Made by a program: the position numbers and the translations under genes
Assembly (NCBI GenBank): GCA_046704785.1
Contig: JBJKRF010000069.1
Location: 1 to 11,820 of the forward strand
From: JBJKRF01 sp046704785
GTDB lineage: Bacteria; Chloroflexota; Anaerolineae; Anaerolineales; Villigracilaceae
Direction of reading: 5' to 3'
DNA: 11,820 nucleotides
In this document: positions 1 through 6,192 of the stretch, piece by piece
Numbering within the stretch: position 1 is the first letter of the stretch
How the letters are laid out: each line of letters starts with the position of its first letter
Notes under the pieces: model-generated
The model's database searches: none
Told to the model about the DNA's origin: nothing
What the model saw: only the letters and a program-made list of their open reading frames with translations

Positions 1-123
1 TTGTGGTTCAATATGCACAAATTTGAGCGCGGGCCAAGAAAGGGCAAAAGTCCCTACGAAATCGCCGGGATCGATCTGGGCACCGACGATTGGCTCACCT
101 TGTTGGGTTATCCGCCAGACTAA
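1..123 (+). CDS. C-terminal end of a possible transposase, cut by the window edge
   Basis: Frame 1 is open from the first base to a TAA at 121-123, giving 40 residues with no start inside the window. The peptide contains FERGPRKGKSPYEIAGI followed by DDWLTLLGYPPD. A basic stretch, then a SPxEIAGI-like segment and a short acidic/tryptophan tail, resembles the C-termini of DDE-type transposases or integrases common in Chloroflexota genomes. No catalytic residue is visible because only the end is present. It could instead be the tail of another protein; the bases to the left of the window would decide. Confidence 0.4.
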   Translation: MWFNMHKFERGPRKGKSPYEIAGIDLGTDDWLTLLGYPPD

Positions 124-225
124 CCTGACTTTGCACCATTCAGACAATATCCTACCCGCTCTGCCGGGGCTATTCCCGTTTGTGCCCGCCCGCAGCCTAT
201 TGCACAATTTGTAAAGGTGCCACGA

Positions 226-360
226 TCACTTTTGACCTTTTTTGAACCGTGCCAGAAATTGCTGATCCAATAGTTCTGGTATTCCTATTTTCTTGCCTTG
301 TGCAAGCAAAACGGGGATGTCGTCCAGTTGCTCTGTCGTTACCTGTAGATTATCTGCCAT
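226..360 (-). pseudogene. Truncated N-terminus of an IS4/IS1634-like transposase
   Basis: The minus strand encodes 44 residues from ATG (358-360) to TGA (226-228). The start MADNLQVTTEQLDDIPVLLA and the following GIPELLDQQF match my memory of the N-terminus of IS4/IS1634-type transposases, in which the LLDxxF segment is followed by several hundred residues including the DDE domain. Here the frame ends soon after that segment and nothing transposase-like continues in the sequence to its left, so it is a broken remnant. There is no Shine-Dalgarno sequence in front of the ATG. It is probably not expressed as a functional protein. Confidence 0.5.
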
Positions 361-508
361 GCAGATAGCTTATCGCATCCTAAGAACACGTCAAAATTTG
401 ACCGAACCATGAGAGAACAGACCCGAAAAGCGGAAGTTATTTTTACACGACTCCATAGTCAGGTAAAACGAAGTATTTCATCGATCCGGAAGGCTGTACA
501 GGAGGTAC

Positions 509-1789
509 TCATTGATGTCTCGAGGTACCATTTTTTTGCTTTTCAATGTCTGTGTTTTGCCACCATTCCACAACAAGTACCCCAAATACGCTTAACATCA
601 GGCCTGATATTCCTGCCAAGGCAGTATTCATCCCCACCTTTGGCGATGACTCTTTCTCCGGCGGCACAGCCTGCACGTTGAGTGTGGCAATTTGATTGGC
701 CTTCGTTTGTATTGCTGCAAGTTGCTGTTGTTGATTGGATAAGGTTTCGTACAAAGACCTTGCTTGGTCACGGACTGCCGTCAGTTGGGTCACTTGGTTT
801 TGGGCCGTTTCGAGTTTGCTGCTCAATTGAGGAATATGCCCCTCCAGCATATTTTCCTGACTTGTCAGGGCTGTTTGCTGTGTTTTCAACACCGTTTGAA
901 CATGGCCAATGATTTCCAAACCGCTGTTCACCGTCAGGCTAGACAGGGTATCGCTGCTGATTTGCACCTGCAGGTTTTGTGTATTACCAGTACAGACCTC
1001 GCTGGACAAGGCGCGTTGTTGCAGGGTGGTCAGAGCCAGGGCATCTCCCAACGAAAGCTGTGTATCTCCTGGTAAAGGCTCTAGACGCTGTTGTAGTACC
1101 TGGAGGTCGGTCAGTACATGGTTGGTAGCGCTATTTTCTTCCAAAACACAATTAAGATCATTTTTCTCATTTTGTAGTTGGGCATTGAACACATCAACCT
1201 GATTTTTAGACAGTTCTTGTTCCAGTATTGTCTGGTCTTGGTCATATATCTGGCGTGCCTGAGTAACTTGTTCTTTTAAAGATTGCGCGACGGCAGCGAC
1301 TCCATAAGTACTGTTAATTTTATCTGCTGCTATCGTAGCCCAAGCATTAGCCAATAATGATGCCCGTTTTGGGTCGGTATCAGTGACTTGTAAACGTAGC
1401 TGATCCTTTCCCAGTACGCTGGAGTCAACCATGTCGTTTAACTCTGTTACAGAAAGCGGCTGGACATTATTGGCCGCAATGATATCGGGATCGGCTACAA
1501 CAGTAGCCAATAAGCCAGGCGTCTTGACCAAGTCCATTAGAGCAGCAAGGTCTGGCAATACAGGCGTTGTTACTAAACCCTGGTTGGTTGTGAACTCCAT
1601 AATGGGAGTCCTGATGGCAACATACGCTGTGGCTTGATAAGTTTTCGGCAAAAAAATACTGATGACCAAAGCTACTAAAGCAGTAGCCAAAGTGATGACC
1701 AGGATAATACGGCGTTTACGCCAAAGTGCTCGGATGACCTCGCGCATATCAATCTGATCTTCGTAAACAAATTGTGACTGAGAGTCCAT
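509..1789 (-). CDS. Wzz-type polysaccharide co-polymerase / chain-length determinant
   Basis: The 426-residue protein has the layout of a polysaccharide co-polymerase. It has a short cytoplasmic N-terminus with MREVIRALWRKRR, a first membrane helix at about 28-47, a large extracytoplasmic part rich in coiled coil (about 165-235 and 300-370, many Gln), and a second helix at about 386-408. A proline-containing segment (VPPEKESSP) precedes that helix, as is usual for Wzz proteins. These proteins set the length of O-antigen, capsule or exopolysaccharide chains or aid their export. No Walker motif or tyrosine-kinase domain follows, so any partner kinase is elsewhere. Two cysteines (C214, C266) lie in the outer domain and could form a disulfide. 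The ATG at 1787-1789 is preceded by GGAGA (complement of 1795-1799). It stands alone, opposite to the genes that follow, beside transposon debris and in visibly AT-richer DNA. Confidence 0.82.
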   Translation of the reverse strand: MDSQSQFVYEDQIDMREVIRALWRKRRIILVITLATALVALVISIFLPKTYQATAYVAIRTPIMEFTTNQGLVTTPVLPDLAALMDLVKTPGLLATVVADPDIIAANNVQPLSVTELNDMVDSSVLGKDQLRLQVTDTDPKRASLLANAWATIAADKINSTYGVAAVAQSLKEQVTQARQIYDQDQTILEQELSKNQVDVFNAQLQNEKNDLNCVLEENSATNHVLTDLQVLQQRLEPLPGDTQLSLGDALALTTLQQRALSSEVCTGNTQNLQVQISSDTLSSLTVNSGLEIIGHVQTVLKTQQTALTSQENMLEGHIPQLSSKLETAQNQVTQLTAVRDQARSLYETLSNQQQQLAAIQTKANQIATLNVQAVPPEKESSPKVGMNTALAGISGLMLSVFGVLVVEWWQNTDIEKQKNGTSRHQ

Positions 1790-1837
1790 TATCTTCTCCG
1801 GGTCAGGAGTTTACATGCAATATTTTATGCCTGCGGG

Positions 1838-1879
1838 TGAAAATTGCGTATTCCTGCTCGATAAAAAGCGCAATTTTCA
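1838..1879. repeat. Perfect 11-bp inverted repeat in the wzz-like gene leader
   Basis: TGAAAATTGCG (1838-1848) and CGCAATTTTCA (1869-1879) are perfect reverse complements separated by 20 bp. Arm centres are 31 bp apart, close to three helical turns, so a protein could contact both arms on the same DNA face. As RNA it would be an 11-bp stem with a 20-nt loop. It lies 49-90 bp upstream of the wzz-like start. It could be an operator or a leader hairpin; the sequence does not decide. Confidence 0.55.
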
Positions 1880-2010
1880 TTGGTAATGGGTATATAAACA
1901 ATCAACTAAATATAATGGCTATACCCCCCACAGATCGAAATTTTGTACTGATCATGACCGACAGTGCCCTGAGATGACCATGCTGTCATTACCTACCAAG
2001 AGCGTCTGCC

Positions 2011-2038
2011 ATTATACCTTTAAAAGGGTAAACATCAA
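2011..2038 (-). promoter_or_regulatory. Candidate sigma-70 promoter for the wzz-like gene
   Basis: On the minus strand a perfect TATAAT (complement of 2011-2016) is preceded by TTGATG (complement of 2033-2038, 4 of 6 to TTGACA) with a 16-bp spacer. Transcription would start near 2004, giving a leader of about 215 nt before the ATG at 1789. That long leader would include the 1838-1879 inverted repeat. I saw no good closer promoter; a weaker TAAAAT sits nearer the gene without a -35. The rest of the 1790-2171 gap holds no gene I can support. Confidence 0.5.
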
Positions 2039-2110
2039 CGAATTTCGTTTGCCCAGGGACGCCTTGTATTCGTGCGTTCCCATCGTTTTTCGTCACGCGT
2101 GAACGGGCCC

Positions 2111-2138
2111 TTAACTTTTTCTACTTTGCGGCTATAAT
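2111..2138 (+). promoter_or_regulatory. Candidate promoter of the phoB-phoR pair
   Basis: A perfect TATAAT at 2133-2138 follows TTAACT at 2111-2116 (4 of 6 to TTGACA) with a 16-bp spacer. A start near 2145 would leave a leader of about 27 nt before the ATG at 2172. The -10 box is embedded in the inverted repeat at 2125-2149. No 11-bp phased repeats like those in front of pstS are visible here, so Pho autoregulation is not evident. Confidence 0.6.
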
Positions 2139-2149
2139 GTAGCCGCAAA
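2125..2149. promoter_or_regulatory. 10-bp inverted repeat overlapping the phoB -10 box (candidate operator)
   Basis: TTTGCGGCTA (2125-2134) and TAGCCGCAAA (2140-2149) are perfect reverse complements around the 5-bp centre TAATG. The repeat covers the -10 element and the predicted transcription start, a classic repressor position. OmpR/PhoB-family regulators normally bind direct repeats, so a different dimeric regulator is more likely if the site is an operator. If transcription starts upstream, it would be a hairpin just before the gene. Confidence 0.55.
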
Positions 2150-2171
2150 ACTTGGAATAGACTGAGCTCTT

Positions 2172-2882
2172 ATGCCAGAGAAGATACTCGTCGTCGAAGA
2201 CGAACCCTCTTTACAGGAAACCCTGACCTATACGCTCGAAAAGCAAGGCTATGACGTAGACTCCGTCGGGGACGGGCATGCTGCCGTCGAAGCGGCGCAC
2301 AGCAACCAGCCTGACCTGATCGTGCTGGACATTATGTTGCCGGGCATGGACGGTTTCGAAGTGTGCAAAATCTTGCGGCGCGAGATGAACGTCCCGATCA
2401 TCATGCTCACGGCCCGTGACGATGAAATCGATCGCGTTGTCGGGCTGGAAGTTGGTGCCGATGATTATTTGACCAAGCCTTTTTCGATGCGTGAACTGAT
2501 TGCGCGTATTAAGGCCCAGTTACGACGTACGCAGGTCATTCGTGAAGAACTCGACAAACTCAAGACCAGCCCTCCTGTGCAAGATGTGTTGACCTTCGAG
2601 AATTTGACGATCAATCGCACCCGTCGCGAGGTCACGTTGAGCGGCCTCGCTGTGGCGCTCAAGCCACAGGAATACGACCTGCTGGCTTTCTTCGCCGAAC
2701 ATCGCGGACAAATGCTCTCGCGCGAGTTCATTCTCGAGCGGGTATGGGGTTGGGATTATATCGGCGATAGCCGCACTGTGGATGTCCATGTGCGCTGGCT
2801 GCGGCAGAAGATCGAGGCAGACCCGGCGACGCCGACTCGCATTGTCACGGTGCGCGGCGGCGGTTACCGTTTCGAAGGCTGA
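2172..2882 (+). CDS. phoB: PhoB/PhoP-type response regulator (OmpR family)
   Basis: The 236 residues form a receiver domain (about 4-118) and a winged-helix DNA-binding domain (about 139-234). The receiver shows the acidic pair E9/D10, the phospho-acceptor D53 in LIVLDIMLPGMDG, T80 in IIMLTARDD and K102 in YLTKPF. The DNA-binding part ends with the recognition helix SRTVDVHVRWLRQKIE and the wing RGGGYRFEG, typical of PhoB, PhoP and RegX3 types. It is a cytoplasmic regulator activated by phosphorylation from the kinase encoded 2 bp downstream. The ATG lacks a strong Shine-Dalgarno sequence. The phosphate assignment rests on the nearby pst operon with its phased repeats and on the PhoR-like partner; without that context one could only say OmpR family. 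Confidence 0.9.
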   Translation: MPEKILVVEDEPSLQETLTYTLEKQGYDVDSVGDGHAAVEAAHSNQPDLIVLDIMLPGMDGFEVCKILRREMNVPIIMLTARDDEIDRVVGLEVGADDYLTKPFSMRELIARIKAQLRRTQVIREELDKLKTSPPVQDVLTFENLTINRTRREVTLSGLAVALKPQEYDLLAFFAEHRGQMLSREFILERVWGWDYIGDSRTVDVHVRWLRQKIEADPATPTRIVTVRGGGYRFEG

Positions 2883-2884
2883 TT

Positions 2885-4147
2885 GTGCTTATGACAGAGG
2901 GCCTGCTCACCGCGCTTTTGGTTCTGGCAGGTTTATTGCTTCTGGGCCTGGGCGTGCGTTACGCCTTCGTGCGCCGACATCTGAAACGCCTGACGGAAAA
3001 AGTGATGCGTGCTGCGCGGGGGGACATGCCGGTTTTCAACCTTCCTGAAGAGGAGCCTTACATCGAGGATATTGCCAAAGCGGTATATGCTTTGGCGGTG
3101 GCCCAACAAGCGCGTGTGGTGGCGTTGGATACCGAACGTGCGCGCCTGGCAGCAGTGCTCGAACAGATGACCGATGGTCTGTTGATCGTGAGCGCTTCTG
3201 GCAATGTGCAGTTTGCCAATCCGGCTGCCGAGAGGCTCTTTGGCCAGCGAGACAGCTTGGTGGGGCGTTCGGTTACTGTGGCGCTGCGTCATTACTTACT
3301 CGTCGAGGCCTGGCGGCATGCACAGGAAACCCATGAGGTGCAGACCCAGTCGGTGGAACTGTCTACCAGTCACCAGTTCCTCCAACTGATTGTTACGCCC
3401 GATCAACGCACGGGCAGCGCCTTGTTGCTCGTGCAGGATTTGACGCGCGTTCGCCGCCTCGAAACCGTGCGCCGCGATTTTATCTCCAACGTCTCACATG
3501 AACTGCGCACGCCGCTGGCTTCGCTCAAGGCGTTGACCGAAACTTTACAGGAAAGCGCGCTGGACGACCCGCCGGCGGCCCGCCGTTTTCTCAGCCGCAT
3601 GCAGATCGAGGTCGATGCGCTGACGCAAATGGCGGCTGAACTCCTGGAGCTTTCTCGCATCGAGTCGGGGCAGGTGCCTTTGGAATTCAAGTCTGTAGCT
3701 CCAGAAATCTTGCTCAAATCAGCCGTAGAACGGATGCGGGCCCAGGCAGAGCGCGCCGGGTTGGCGTTGACTACCGACTATCCACCTGCGTTGGAAAACG
3801 TCCGGGCAGACGCTCCGCGCATGGAGCAGGTGCTCGTTAACCTCATCCACAACGCTGTGAAATTCACCCGCCCGGGCGGCAAGATCGACCTTTCGGCGCA
3901 GTCTGCTGATCATTTCGTCCGCTTTTGCGTGCAGGATACCGGCATTGGCATTCCGCCTGACGTTTTGCCGCGTATCTTCGAGCGTTTTTACAAAGCGGAC
4001 CGCGCTCGTTCCAGCGGCGGCACCGGGCTGGGACTGTCGATTTCGCGCCACCTGGTGGAGGCGCACGGGGGACGCATCTGGGCGGAAAGCGAAGAAGGAG
4101 TCGGGAGCGCCTTCTATTTTACGATTCCGGTTGAACGCAAAACGTAG
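2885..4147 (+). CDS. phoR: PhoR-type sensor histidine kinase with one membrane segment
   Basis: The 420-residue protein has one N-terminal membrane helix (about 5-25), a linker, a PAS-like domain (about 83-190, with DGLLIVSASGNVQFANPAAE), a dimerisation domain with phospho-acceptor H205 in SNVSHELRTPL, and an ATPase domain. The latter shows the N box NLIHNAVKF (319-327), G1 DTGIGIP (351-357), F box (RIFERFYK) and G2 GGTGLGLSI (378-386). There is no extracytoplasmic sensor domain, so the signal probably comes from the Pst transporter and PhoU, as known for E. coli PhoR. The GTG at 2885 is chosen because AAGG lies 6 nt before it; an ATG at 2891 is the alternative. The start lies 2 bp after the phoB stop, indicating an operon. 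No convincing terminator follows it: only small GC hairpins without a T-run are present. Confidence 0.88.
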   Translation: MLMTEGLLTALLVLAGLLLLGLGVRYAFVRRHLKRLTEKVMRAARGDMPVFNLPEEEPYIEDIAKAVYALAVAQQARVVALDTERARLAAVLEQMTDGLLIVSASGNVQFANPAAERLFGQRDSLVGRSVTVALRHYLLVEAWRHAQETHEVQTQSVELSTSHQFLQLIVTPDQRTGSALLLVQDLTRVRRLETVRRDFISNVSHELRTPLASLKALTETLQESALDDPPAARRFLSRMQIEVDALTQMAAELLELSRIESGQVPLEFKSVAPEILLKSAVERMRAQAERAGLALTTDYPPALENVRADAPRMEQVLVNLIHNAVKFTRPGGKIDLSAQSADHFVRFCVQDTGIGIPPDVLPRIFERFYKADRARSSGGTGLGLSISRHLVEAHGGRIWAESEEGVGSAFYFTIPVERKT

Positions 4148-4202
4148 GGCGCTTCCTCACGCCCCTCAGAGTGCCTCAAGGGCAGCCTTGCTACGCTTTA
4201 AA

Positions 4203-4216
4203 GTGATATTTGTCAC
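4203..4216. promoter_or_regulatory. CRP/FNR-like palindrome upstream of arsR-like gene
   Basis: GTGA-TATTTG-TCAC matches the GTGA-N6-TCAC core recognised by CRP-type regulators. Its centre is about 63 bp before the predicted arsR transcription start, near the usual class I activator position. Four-base arms occur by chance fairly often, and no CRP-family gene is in the window, so this is tentative. Confidence 0.3.
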
Positions 4217-4237
4217 CTGCGAACCAGAGCAAAACCA

Positions 4238-4266
4238 CTGCGCAACTGTGCAGCGGTAGATATAAT
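4238..4266 (+). promoter_or_regulatory. Candidate arsR promoter with palindrome in the -35 region
   Basis: TATAAT at 4261-4266 is a perfect -10 box, about 19 bp before the chosen ATG at 4285. No TTGACA-like -35 is present; its place is taken by CTGCGCA-AC-TGTGCAG (4238-4253), a palindrome with 6 of 7 pairs matching. ArsR-family repressors often bind palindromes over their own promoter, so this is a candidate operator. Confidence 0.45.
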
Positions 4267-4284
4267 TTATTCAAGGTTTTGAAT

Positions 4285-4674
4285 ATGATTGCGCGCGAAT
4301 TTTACAAAAGCGAAGCCCGTTTGTTTAAAGTCCTGATGCATCCCGTGCGGTTGGCGATCCTCGATATTTTGCGAGATGGAGAACAGTGTGTTTGCCACAT
4401 GGAATCTGTGCTCGGTTTACGGCAAGCGTATATCTCGCAACATTTGAGTGTATTGCGCGATGCGGGTTTGGTGGAAGACCGGCGTGATGGTTGGAACAAT
4501 TTCTACCGGGTAACTCGACCTGAAATTTTTATGGTACTCGACGCAATGACCAACCTGACGGACAAACCTGCACAGCAAGCATCCCATGTCTCCCCAATGC
4601 AGCCTTGCCCTTGTCCGAAATGCCAGTCAAAAAACGCGAGTCGTTCCAGAAAATCTCTGGTGAATTCGGAATAA
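4285..4674 (+). CDS. ArsR/SmtB-family metalloregulator with CVC and CPCPKC motifs
   Basis: From ATG 4285 the protein has 129 residues. Residues 7-80 form the ArsR winged-helix fold: LFKVLMHPVRLAILDILRD, then EQCVCHME (C35, C37), then the recognition helix region RQAYISQHLSVLRDAGLV and a wing RRDGWNNFYRV. Cysteines at the CVC position bind As(III) or heavy metals in ArsR/CadC relatives. The tail carries a second cluster, C108, C110 and C113 (CPCPKC), which could add a metal site. Start choice: AAGG at 4273-4276 and TATAAT at 4261 fit the ATG at 4285; a longer form from TTG at 4210 would run through the promoter. It probably represses itself and the permease and thioredoxin genes downstream, releasing when metalloid binds. 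The actual inducer cannot be read from sequence. Confidence 0.87.
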   Translation: MIAREFYKSEARLFKVLMHPVRLAILDILRDGEQCVCHMESVLGLRQAYISQHLSVLRDAGLVEDRRDGWNNFYRVTRPEIFMVLDAMTNLTDKPAQQASHVSPMQPCPCPKCQSKNASRSRKSLVNSE

Positions 4675-4676
4675 GG

Positions 4677-4697
4677 ACCTTCTTTCTGAAGGTTTTT
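4677..4697 (+). terminator. Short intrinsic terminator or attenuator after arsR-like gene
   Basis: ACCTTC (4677-4682) and GAAGGT (4688-4693) form a 6-bp stem with a TTTCT loop, followed by TTTTATTT. The stem is short and only half GC, so read-through into the permease gene 50 bp downstream is likely. It starts 3 bp after the arsR stop. Confidence 0.5.
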
Positions 4698-4712
4698 ATT
4701 TCGATAAATCGC

Positions 4713-4728
4713 ATTCAATTTGTTGAAT
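4713..4728. promoter_or_regulatory. ATTCAA-TTTG-TTGAAT palindrome before the permease gene (candidate ArsR operator)
   Basis: The 6-bp arms are perfect around a 4-bp centre. AT-rich palindromes of this size are typical for ArsR/SmtB-family sites. It sits between the hairpin at 4677-4697 and the permease Shine-Dalgarno GAGGTG (4736-4741). I see no clear -10/-35 pair here. It is dissimilar to the palindrome at 4238-4253, so at most one may be the true ArsR site. Confidence 0.4.
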
Positions 4729-4746
4729 AAGAACTGAGGTGAAAAC

Positions 4747-5793
4747 ATGACAGTTTCCCCAATATCGCCTTCACGTGAATCGTCGATCCGTATGTATTTT
4801 TTGTTGGCGCTGGCAGGCGTCGTATGGATGATTTTGTACAACCTCATCCAACCATTGGCAAATTGGTTGGCGTATGGTGTTTTGCAATTGGAGGAGGAAT
4901 CTCATCTGGGGCAGGCGCTAGCTTTCTTTTTCTACGATGTGCCCAAGATCTTGTTGCTGCTGGCTGGAATGGTTTTTCTCATTTCGTTTATTCGCACTTA
5001 CTTCAGCCCGGAACGCACCCGTGCTTTACTGGGGGGAAAACGCGAAGGGATCGGTAATGTGCTGGCGGCCTGTCTGGGAATCGTCACTCCATTTTGTTCT
5101 TGCTCGGCAGTGCCCTTGTTCATTGGCTTCGTCGAGTCGGGTATTCCGTTGGGCGTGACTTTCTCCTTCCTGGTTGCGGCCCCTACCATCAACGAAATCG
5201 CCGTCGTGATGCTTTTTGGACTGTTTGGCTGGAATGTTTCTGCGCTGTACATTGCCTTTGGATTGGTCATCGCTATCGTGGCCGGGATTGTCATTGGCAG
5301 GCTCAAAATGGAGCGTTACGTGGAGGACTTCGTTTGGCAAATCCAAAGCAGTGATACTGGGTTGGAAGAAAAGCTGACAGTGCAGATGCGTATTGCACGC
5401 GCCTGGGATTCGGTGAAGGAAATTGTCGGAAAAGTGTGGCTGTATGTAGTACTTGGCATTGCGCTGGGCGCAGGAATCCACGGGTATGTTCCTGAAAGTG
5501 CCTTGGTAGGAATTATGGGCAAGCAGACTTGGTGGTCCGTTCCGGCGGCAGTGTTGATCGGCATCCCGCTCTATTCCAATGCCGCAGGGATCATCCCGAT
5601 CATAGAGGCATTGTTTGAGAAGGGTGCCTCGCTGGGGACAACGTTGGCTTTTATGATGTCGGTGGTCGGGTTGAGCCTACCCGAGGCTGTAATCCTGCGT
5701 CGTGTGCTTAAACTGCCCTTGTTGGTGACATTTTTTGTTGTGATCGGCATAGCTGTGATTGTCATTGGCTATTTATTCAACTTGATTCTGTAA
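4747..5793 (+). CDS. DUF318/ArsP-family permease
   Basis: This 348-residue integral membrane protein has about eight hydrophobic segments in two halves joined by a charged loop (about 185-225). The first half carries the family signature TPFCSCSAVPLF (114-125) with C117 and C119, followed by GFVESGIPLGVTFSFLVAAP. The second half carries the related GIPLYSNAAGIIPIIEALFEKG (about 272-293) and SLPEAVILRR (310-319). These are hallmarks of the UPF0718/ArsP_1 permeases, of which characterised ArsP proteins export trivalent organoarsenicals using conserved cysteines. Shine-Dalgarno GAGGTG lies 5 nt before the ATG. The arsR-like gene upstream and CxxC protein 16 nt downstream support a metalloid or thiol-reactive substrate, but many family members have no known substrate, so arsenical export is inference. 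Confidence 0.85.
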   Translation: MTVSPISPSRESSIRMYFLLALAGVVWMILYNLIQPLANWLAYGVLQLEEESHLGQALAFFFYDVPKILLLLAGMVFLISFIRTYFSPERTRALLGGKREGIGNVLAACLGIVTPFCSCSAVPLFIGFVESGIPLGVTFSFLVAAPTINEIAVVMLFGLFGWNVSALYIAFGLVIAIVAGIVIGRLKMERYVEDFVWQIQSSDTGLEEKLTVQMRIARAWDSVKEIVGKVWLYVVLGIALGAGIHGYVPESALVGIMGKQTWWSVPAAVLIGIPLYSNAAGIIPIIEALFEKGASLGTTLAFMMSVVGLSLPEAVILRRVLKLPLLVTFFVVIGIAVIVIGYLFNLIL

Positions 5794-5809
5794 CAAAGGA
5801 GAAATTAGA

Positions 5810-6070
5810 ATGCTTACGATCAAAATTCTCGGTTCTGGATGCGCCAACTGCAAAAAACTGGAGGCCACTGCTCACCAGGCTGTTGCCAAACTTGGTATCG
5901 AGGCACAAATCATTAAAGTGACCGACTATGCCGACATCATGAAATACAACCTGATGTCCACTCCAGGCCTGGTTGTCGATGAGAAATTGGTCAGCGCCGG
6001 GCGTGTGCCCGGTGAAGCGGAAGTTATGACACTGTTGCGCAATGCGCTGAGTCCGTCTGCCGGAATATAG
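5810..6070 (+). CDS. Small thioredoxin/glutaredoxin-like CxxC protein
   Basis: The 86-residue cytoplasmic protein begins MLTIKILGSGCANCKKLE, with the redox pair C11/C14 at the end of strand 1. It has the cis-proline P52 in MSTPGLVVDEK and a further GRVPG turn, all expected of the minimal thioredoxin fold of the TM0996/MTH895 type (redox-active disulfide protein 2). AAAGGAG lies 8 nt before the ATG, and the gene begins 16 nt after the permease stop, so the two are co-transcribed. Such proteins recur next to DUF318 permeases and ArsR regulators. A role in passing electrons or metalloid to the permease is plausible but unproven. A strong terminator follows at 6155-6185. Confidence 0.85.
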   Translation: MLTIKILGSGCANCKKLEATAHQAVAKLGIEAQIIKVTDYADIMKYNLMSTPGLVVDEKLVSAGRVPGEAEVMTLLRNALSPSAGI

Positions 6071-6154
6071 GAAATACAGCAGGTATCGTTGGTCTTGTCT
6101 CATTCACTGGAAAATCCATCACTAACAAGTTGCCGCCGCCATCTTTACTGAACG

Positions 6155-6185
6155 TTAACGCCCCCGAAAAGGGGCGTTAATTTTT
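6155..6185 (+). terminator. Strong rho-independent terminator of the arsR-permease-thioredoxin cassette
   Basis: TTAACGCCCC (6155-6164) and GGGGCGTTAA (6171-6180) form a perfect 10-bp stem with a CGAAAA loop, followed directly by TTTTT (6181-6185). It lies 84 bp after the thioredoxin-like stop and separates the cassette from the surE unit. Because of the AA/TT base it could also work weakly in the other direction, though no minus-strand gene ends here. Confidence 0.9.
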
Positions 6186-6192
6186 GGGGCGT

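Larger units (their letters stand above)
1..405. mobile_element. Mobile-element remnant region
   Basis: This stretch contains two short transposase-like fragments on opposite strands (1-123 and 226-360) and no intact gene. The DNA between them (124-225) shows no coding potential I can support. A 13-bp palindrome, GTCAAA-A-TTTGAC at 390-402, lies just outside the second fragment. I cannot see matching terminal inverted repeats or a target-site duplication, so the element boundaries are not defined. The reading as insertion-sequence debris rests on recognising the two protein fragments from memory. Confidence 0.4.

Noticed and set aside
514..594. AGGAGG followed by an ATG on the plus strand (26-codon ORF)
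   Set aside because: It lies wholly antisense to the end of the well-supported Wzz-type gene, and the peptide is not protein-like; the ribosome-site match is probably chance.
1774..1977. 67-codon plus-strand frame in the phoB-wzz gap
   Set aside because: No ribosome site, unconvincing composition, and it overlaps the start of the minus-strand gene and its leader.
2093..2102. TCACGCGTGA palindrome upstream of phoB
   Set aside because: A 10-bp palindrome with a common CGCG core and no other support; the repeat at 2125-2149 is longer and better placed.
4148..4200. GGGCG/CGCCC and CAAGG/CCTTG hairpins after phoR as a terminator
   Set aside because: Stems are 5 bp and neither is followed by a T-run, so a terminator call is not supported.
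4210..4284. Longer ArsR-like protein from a TTG start
   Set aside because: It runs through the TATAAT box and palindrome and has no ribosome site; ATG 4285 gives the normal family N-terminus.
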